This document shows positions 59,541 to 64,000 of a stretch of 64,000 nt of DNA, piece after piece. The stretch lies in NCBI GenBank assembly GCA_017527865.1, contig JAFXPN010000011.1, positions 107,362 through 171,361 of the forward strand, read 5' to 3'. The notes beneath the pieces were generated by a model that did not search any database, was not told the DNA's origin, and saw only the letters and a program-made list of their open reading frames with translations. Within the stretch, counting starts at the first letter, position 1. Each line of letters begins with the position of its first letter. Source of the stretch: Clostridiales bacterium. Its GTDB lineage: Bacteria > Bacillota > Clostridia > Saccharofermentanales > Saccharofermentanaceae. A program made the translations under genes and the position numbers.

Positions 59541-60416
59541 TCAATTACTTCCGCATTTCCCGCATCTGCTGCATCCATTGCAGACAAGCCTCATTCCGCA
59601 ATTCGTGCAACGGTCTCCAAAATACGGTTTGTACAGTCCTTCCTCCTCAAGCGGATATCCCCATTCATCGGTAAGGTGCCATTCCATCCGCCTTCCTTCA
59701 AAGCTGAGACCTGATTTGTACGCCTGCTCACTCTGAATGCTTCCTTCCAACTTATAAAGCTTTCCATCCTTCACAAATCTACGTCCGGTGCCGCAGAACA
59801 CAAACGTTACATCATACGCTACGCATTCATCCCTCAGCGACTTTACCCATTCATAATGACAGGGACGCGCGCCTCCGTAATTTTCTCCGTCACAAAGAAC
59901 CTGCTCGATCTGCCCTGCAGGAAGATATTTTCGAATACTCACCGGGCCGATGTAGGGAGCACACATGATTCCTTTATGTTTAAATGGTAAATCCAGCAAG
60001 ATCGGGATCCGTTCATCAGCCCTCTTCTGATTCTCACACGTGACATTAAACATTACGTTTTCCCAACCATCTCCCCAGTTCCATGGGAGATGATCCGCCA
60101 CGCGTTCCGGTCTTTTTGTCAGCAGGAAGAACTTTACATCAGATCTTTGACGTATAATCTGCCAGGCTTCATCACGCCAGGGATCTGCTTCTTCCAGAAA
60201 GAAATCTGAAGTCATACAGACCCGAATCATTTCTCCGCTTTTAACCTTAAATGTTCCGTCACGGTATTTGGAAAGCGGATATTTAAATCCTGCTTTTGTC
60301 CTGTATATTTCAGATCCGTCCTTATCTCTCAGAGAATCCAGATAATACATGTAGCAGTTCTGGCAGCCCTCACTGCACTTTCTGCAGCCATGCCATGGGT
60401 TCCATATGTCGTGCAA
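59541..60416 (-). CDS. DUF5131 (phage Gp37/Gp68-like) protein
   Basis: 291 aa from a TTG start at 60416 with GAGGTGA before it. Begins HDIWNPWHGCRKCSEGCQNCYMYY, the Cys-rich start of DUF5131, related to radical SAM-type iron-sulfur enzymes; ADPWRDEAWQIIRQR and FLLTKRPERV follow, and the C-terminus has a zinc-ribbon-like CTNCGMRLVCNGCSRCGKC. Found in phages and bacterial accessory regions; the biochemical function is unknown. Confidence 0.87.
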   Translation of the reverse strand: MHDIWNPWHGCRKCSEGCQNCYMYYLDSLRDKDGSEIYRTKAGFKYPLSKYRDGTFKVKSGEMIRVCMTSDFFLEEADPWRDEAWQIIRQRSDVKFFLLTKRPERVADHLPWNWGDGWENVMFNVTCENQKRADERIPILLDLPFKHKGIMCAPYIGPVSIRKYLPAGQIEQVLCDGENYGGARPCHYEWVKSLRDECVAYDVTFVFCGTGRRFVKDGKLYKLEGSIQSEQAYKSGLSFEGRRMEWHLTDEWGYPLEEEGLYKPYFGDRCTNCGMRLVCNGCSRCGKCGSN

Positions 60417-60435
60417 TGGAGGTCACCTCACTTTC

Positions 60436-60705
60436 TCAAAACAATTTATTGAAGGAGCATGTTCTGATAAACTGCCGGATATCCGCTCCACCCTCCAGAT
60501 ATCGGAGCAGTTTTTCCGCACATGCACGACTGTCGCTGTCAGCCTTGTGGTGATCAAGACAGATACCATAATAGTCGCACAAGACATTCAGCTTATGGCT
60601 CATCCCAGGCAAAATCTTCCTGCCCATTTGTACTGTGCAAATATACCGTGCATATGGCTTCCACTCTATTTCGTAATCACACAGGCATTTTTTAAGCGCA
60701 TTCAT
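60436..60705 (-). pseudogene. C-terminal fragment of a DnaQ-like 3'-5' exonuclease
   Basis: 89 codons. VQMGRKILPGMSHKLNVLCDYYGICLDHHKADSDSRACAEKLLRY (positions about 26-70) is the last third of an epsilon-type exonuclease, with the catalytic H...D of HHKADSD. The DxE motif and the rest of the N-terminus are missing, and an in-frame TGA lies four codons before the ATG. The AT-rich XRE gene directly upstream probably replaced the missing part. Not likely active. Confidence 0.75.
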
Positions 60706-60714
60706 ATCAAATAA

Positions 60715-61533
60715 TCATTTATTTGATTCAGAAATATCATCATGCTTTACCTGTTCTATTAACCATTCAACGCCTTCATCAAGCTGCTTACGCCCCAAAA
60801 CCTCCAGAGTTTCTTTTGGCGTAATCAGATAGTGAATACTATTATTATCAAGCATAGATATAGGTTGATTCAGATCAACATTAGTATGATGGAACCAATT
60901 ATTAATGTAAGGATTTTGCATCATAAGGTATTCTGCATAATCGTTAGGTATAACACTTGCATATACCTCTTTCGGTTTAGCCATACTTAATAAATACAAT
61001 GCATATAGAATCCTTAGATTGGAATAACGCTCGGGTTTCTTTTTAGTAGAGCTCTTTTTGGTACCTGACTTAAACAGATAGTTTACTATCCTCAAAAATG
61101 CAATCCCCTCCAATTTTTCATGCATTTTAATGTGTTCCTCTTCCTCTTCCTCCAAAAAGGCTTCATCTACCTTAGATATATCTGAACCGTTATTCTTACT
61201 GATACACCATTCGTGCAATTGTTTTACAGCGTTTTCTTCCAACCCGGTATATTCACATACAAACTCAAGCTCATGATTAGTGTAGTCCTTTCTAATTCCC
61301 AATAAACGATCAGCACTAACATCAAACATCTTGCAAAAACGGATTACTAGTTCAGCATTCAAAGTCTTCATTTTCCCATGTTCTATGGAATTAATGAATT
61401 TCTTTGCGTTTTCATCTGTCTTTGGAACATCGGGAAAAAGCTTCTCATACATCTCTATTTGAGATAATTTGTGCTCTTTACGGGTATTTCTAAAGTAATT
61501 GCCAAATTCAATTAGGTGACTATTCGATTCCAT
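60715..61533 (-). CDS. XRE-type helix-turn-helix protein, AT-rich
   Basis: 272 aa from ATG 61533 (TGGAGG 7 bases before). N-terminal HTH (NTRKEHKLSQIEMYEKLFP, then FINSIEHGKMKTLNAELVIRFCKMFDVSADRLLG), a linker with a run of Glu, and an unrecognised C-terminal domain of about 140 residues. Clearly more AT-rich than genes left of 59 kb, a sign of transfer. Divergent from the DUF4417-toxin genes, so it may control them; the intergenic region has an imperfect inverted repeat (TTAC...AATT agatg AATT-GTAA near 61601-61626). Confidence 0.7.
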   Translation of the reverse strand: MESNSHLIEFGNYFRNTRKEHKLSQIEMYEKLFPDVPKTDENAKKFINSIEHGKMKTLNAELVIRFCKMFDVSADRLLGIRKDYTNHELEFVCEYTGLEENAVKQLHEWCISKNNGSDISKVDEAFLEEEEEEHIKMHEKLEGIAFLRIVNYLFKSGTKKSSTKKKPERYSNLRILYALYLLSMAKPKEVYASVIPNDYAEYLMMQNPYINNWFHHTNVDLNQPISMLDNNSIHYLITPKETLEVLGRKQLDEGVEWLIEQVKHDDISESNK

Positions 61534-61668
61534 TTCGTGCCTCCATATTTCTTTTATAAAGTATAACATTTGGGAATTGAGATTTCACCTTAGTTTTATT
61601 ACAGTCGAATTAGATGAATTGTAATCTGCAGATACACTTCAAATTCAACGAAGATTGGAGGCGTAAAA

Positions 61669-62325
61669 ATGCGCTGTAGAAAAACTATGTTTGATGATGG
61701 CTTCTATCCACACCTGACTGAAGGTGCAACCCTGGTAGGCAAGCCCGGTATTCCAATGCTGATGGATTTGAGAAATGCTCAGATACCTAAAGATATGATT
61801 CCTTTTGGGAAAGCATCTTCTTGCAAGAACAAAAGACAATTTGTTCATTTCTATTCACACGATAAAGTGTTTTCGCGTGTACTGACATCAACAACAAAGT
61901 ATCTGGATTTATTCAAATTGTATGACGGTGTTATTACACCGGATTGCAGCATACTGATTAACCAGGCCCCGTGCTTACAACAGACTAATGTGTATATGAG
62001 CAGAGCGGTTGGGTTCTATTTACAGAAAAACGGTATTCCTGTAATCCCTAACATCCGATGGGGAGATGAATCTACATATGACTTCTGCTTTCTTGGCGTT
62101 CCCCATAACAGCATAGTATGCATTAGTACTCACGGATGTCTCAACGACAAACGACTACGGCAGGTTTTCAAAGAAGGAATCCCGGTAATGCTGGATACTA
62201 TTAGTCCAAGAACCGTATTGGTTCACGGGTATATGCCTGATGATGTTTTTGCTGAGTATCTGAATCGAACTACATTCATAAGATATCCCAGCGAATTCGA
62301 ACGCACACATAGGAAAGGAGGTTAA
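61669..62325 (+). CDS. DUF4417 protein
   Basis: 218 aa. GKPGIPMLMDLRNAQIPKDMIPF at the start, then VHFYSHDKVFSRV, LYDGVITPDCSI, VYMSRAVGFYLQKNGIPVIPNIRWGD (parts of the DUF4417 core) and CISTHGCLNDKRLRQVF. The family is common in phages, integrative elements and accessory islands; function unknown. GGAGG before the ATG; 4 bp before the toxin-like gene, hence one transcript. Confidence 0.82.
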   Translation: MRCRKTMFDDGFYPHLTEGATLVGKPGIPMLMDLRNAQIPKDMIPFGKASSCKNKRQFVHFYSHDKVFSRVLTSTTKYLDLFKLYDGVITPDCSILINQAPCLQQTNVYMSRAVGFYLQKNGIPVIPNIRWGDESTYDFCFLGVPHNSIVCISTHGCLNDKRLRQVFKEGIPVMLDTISPRTVLVHGYMPDDVFAEYLNRTTFIRYPSEFERTHRKGG

Positions 62326-62329
62326 TTAT

Positions 62330-62719
62330 ATGGGTTCAGAATTCAAAGGCGGAACAGATCACTACCATAGTCTCAGCGAGAACATACCAAGCATCACATC
62401 TGATTATCCGTTAAGCAACGGATACTTTGGTACACACGGTAATAGCAATGATAACAAAGTTCGCCATATTGCATCCGATGATCCCTCCGCAACAGCATTA
62501 GATTTCTACAACAAAATCGCCCACGGAGGAAAAGAAGAAAAACTCTACGATTCAAGAGGTAATGTCAAAGGTGCTATAACCAGCCTATCAGATGGTACAA
62601 TCATTACATGGCGTGAGACTTCAAGTTCCGATGGATCACCGGCAATCGATATCAATATATATCGTAGCAATTCTTCATCGGGACTAAAAACTCAAAAAAT
62701 ACATTTTGTTAAGGAGTAA
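62330..62719 (+). CDS. Stand-alone toxin-like domain (polymorphic toxin C-terminus)
   Basis: 129 aa. The sequence LSNGYFGTHG, a middle DPSATALDFYNKIAHGGKEE, then DGTIITWRETSSSDGSPAID and final KTQKIHFVKE resemble the C-terminal toxin tips of secreted polymorphic toxins in Firmicutes, as I remember them; the exact domain name is not certain. Here it has its own start codon with AAAGGAGG and no secretion or pre-toxin domain, so it may be an orphan cassette or a free intracellular toxin. The next gene, 4 bp on, is a likely immunity gene. Confidence 0.6.
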   Translation: MGSEFKGGTDHYHSLSENIPSITSDYPLSNGYFGTHGNSNDNKVRHIASDDPSATALDFYNKIAHGGKEEKLYDSRGNVKGAITSLSDGTIITWRETSSSDGSPAIDINIYRSNSSSGLKTQKIHFVKE

Positions 62720-62723
62720 CTAT

Positions 62724-63275
62724 ATGAAATCTATAGACATCAGGCTCAAGCCAAACGAAACCACCATATTGAAGTCATTTATTGGTAACAAGATGCATAG
62801 TTATCAACATGATGAGTTTAATTTCACGCCAACCTCATCTCAGGCAGTTTCTATAGCTATGGATGGTGATGAATCCTATTATCTATATAGTTTCACTGAG
62901 GTTCAGGATTACTTTGGGACGCCGGAAGATGTAGCCGTTTGGTCCTTTACAAAGGAAAAACTCCCTATAATCGATCATAAAAGCTTCATATCCACTCCCG
63001 TTGACGAAACAATCAAAGGAATAAAGATCATTCAAGAAAACCAGCGCGTGTACCGAGGAGATGAACAGACATATGATGTTTGGGTAACCAGAGGGATCAT
63101 CTTCGATTTAGGTGACCGTGAGATAGCATTCGAGAAAGACACCTGGTTCTCAGAACAGATCATTGTGCACAGAGGTTATGATCTTATCTCACAATTTGCT
63201 CCGGCTGAAAAGTTTGGAGAAGACTGGGATACAAGTGTAAGGACGGAATGCAATCGTACTGTTATTGAATTATAA
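62724..63275 (+). CDS. Probable immunity protein for the toxin-like protein
   Basis: 183 aa from ATG 62724 (AAGGAG before). Unrecognised by name. Acidic alpha/beta protein with SYYLYSFTEVQDYFG, GIIFDLGDREIAFEKDTWF and VHRGYDLISQF. Its position 4 bp after a toxin-like gene, size and acidity fit an immunity protein (inference). A terminator follows after 37 bp. Confidence 0.6.
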   Translation: MKSIDIRLKPNETTILKSFIGNKMHSYQHDEFNFTPTSSQAVSIAMDGDESYYLYSFTEVQDYFGTPEDVAVWSFTKEKLPIIDHKSFISTPVDETIKGIKIIQENQRVYRGDEQTYDVWVTRGIIFDLGDREIAFEKDTWFSEQIIVHRGYDLISQFAPAEKFGEDWDTSVRTECNRTVIEL

Positions 63276-63312
63276 GCAACCATTAAGAAACGTATCACTT
63301 TATGAGGATTAT

Positions 63313-63350
63313 AAGGGGTGGCACTTCAAAATAGTGTCACCCCTTATTAT
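63313..63350 (+). terminator. Terminator of DUF4417-toxin-immunity unit
   Basis: AAGGGGTGGCACT paired with AGTGTCACCCCTT (13 bp, one G-U) and then ATTATTA. It may serve both strands, since an eroded gene approaches from the right. Confidence 0.85.
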
Positions 63351-63730
63351 TAAGCCCATTAGATATACATAAACTTTGATCGCTGCCTCTTTCTCAGCCG
63401 TAGTCTCCGGCTGAACAGAGTCCTCGGACTTGGGCAGATTATAGTTCTGTCGTTCGATAATCCCGCACTTGCGTTTGGTCTGGGCGATGTTGAGATTTGT
63501 TACGTGGAATCCGTAATTCTTCTCAACCCACGCTGCAATCACATCATAAGTTGCTCCGTCCTTGAATCCGGAAGTATCCATCTACTCGAGATAGAACTCC
63601 ACCTGTATATGCTTACTCGACATGTTTCCCTTGGGAAGCAAGACAACCGTCTCGACGTCGTTTTCGTTGAGCAACACCTTGCCACCGTATCCAGCTTCAT
63701 AATCTATCTGGAATTCTAAATCTGACTTAC
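63340..63730 (-). pseudogene. Eroded C-terminal part of an RlmD/RumA-type RNA methyltransferase
   Basis: On the minus strand a frame from about 63720 reads NDVETVVLLPKGNMSSKHIQ, then VEFYLE, a TAG stop at about 63584, and MDTSGFKDGATYDVIAAWVE, continuing to KRKCGIIERQNYNLPKSED and EAAI. VETVVLL and the KRKCGI...NYNLPKSED tail occur at the end of RlmD-like 23S rRNA uracil methyltransferases of gut Clostridia as I remember them. The catalytic domain is absent, an in-frame stop splits the rest, and the end runs into the toxin-unit terminator. Not functional. Confidence 0.6.
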
Positions 63731-63740
63731 TGCAAAATGC

Positions 63741-64000
63741 TTAGCCGATCGTGCACAGCTTGCCACGAAGGACATAGCCTATCTTCTCATAACATACATT
63801 GGAAGCTACATAATCTGCATCGGTATAAAGCATCGGTACGTATCCTGCCTCTTTCACTTTCATCGTCACCTGATACACAAGATTTTCCGCATAATGTCTT
63901 CTTCTAAATTCAGGCCGTGTAAAAACAAGGTTTATAGATGCCATATCTCCGTCAGGTGCATATTTACAACTGGCTACGTTGCGCCCCTGTTCATCCTTCC
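63741..64000 (-). CDS. GNAT acetyltransferase (5' part beyond window edge)
   Basis: The frame is open from the right edge to a TAA at 63741 (about 86 residues seen). VASCKYAPDGDMASINLVFTR is the start of the acetyl-CoA core, EFRRRHYAENLVYQVT the pyrophosphate loop, and YTDADYVASNVCYEKIGYV the usual C-terminal motif. An internal ATG at 63944 would leave out the first strand, so the true start is outside the window. Confidence 0.8.
   Translation of the reverse strand, partial: KDEQGRNVASCKYAPDGDMASINLVFTRPEFRRRHYAENLVYQVTMKVKEAGYVPMLYTDADYVASNVCYEKIGYVLRGKLCTIG

Overview
The window looks like chromosome from a mid-GC Clostridia (Firmicutes) member, most plausibly an anaerobic, fibre-fermenting gut or rumen species. 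This is inferred from RNase J, a bifunctional RelA/SpoT, AgrC-like kinase plus LytTR regulator, an NHLM-type peptide exporter, strong GGAGG ribosome binding sites, and cytoplasmic GH5 with lipoprotein GH16/GH3 beta-glucan enzymes. The species cannot be fixed from the sequence.

Left part (1-30 kb, mostly minus strand): RNase J (cut by the left edge), an SH3b-3D wall protein, an anaerobic glycerol-3-phosphate dehydrogenase-like trio, a small membrane protein with a large DUF6056-like membrane protein (plus strand), recJ-relA, rpsU, a three-gene NMT1-type ABC importer, a zinc-ribbon protein, hpf (plus), a VTC-DUF4956-CotH operon, a lipoprotein, a DUF4190 protein and gapA. A five-gene operon follows: M13 peptidase, FtsX-type permease, ABC ATPase, LytTR regulator, histidine kinase. 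Two direct repeats spaced 21 bp, typical of LytTR sites, lie between it and a divergent small membrane protein gene.

Middle part (30-52 kb): trmB, a two-ATPase NHLM peptide exporter with an unusually short adaptor and no visible cargo gene, HIT protein, alaS, a WYL regulator, then a queuosine operon (queC, precursor transporter, queF) running by overlapping stops and starts into a GNAT and a GH3 enzyme. queC is preceded by a structured leader with an intrinsic terminator. GH16-GH5 follow with a divergent AraC regulator. Then come metY-cysK-nitroreductase-budA, preceded by a 312-bp leader holding a 41-codon ORF very rich in Met and Cys and a terminator, a strong candidate for sulfur amino acid attenuation.

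Right part (52-64 kb): an acyltransferase/XRE-AbrB/hydrolase/isochorismatase-GNAT operon, a plus-strand CPBP-GNAT-small protein group, and an OhrR-glutathione peroxidase-flavodoxin operon with two palindromic operators on its promoter. The last 4.5 kb is accessory: DUF5131, an exonuclease remnant, an AT-rich XRE gene, a DUF4417 gene tightly linked to a toxin-like/immunity-like pair, a decayed RlmD-type methyltransferase tail and a GNAT gene cut by the right edge.

The window has no rRNA, recognised tRNA, CRISPR array or insertion sequence. Three genes (2785-, 5994+, 47531+) appear to be leaderless, each with a -10 box exactly six bases before the ATG.
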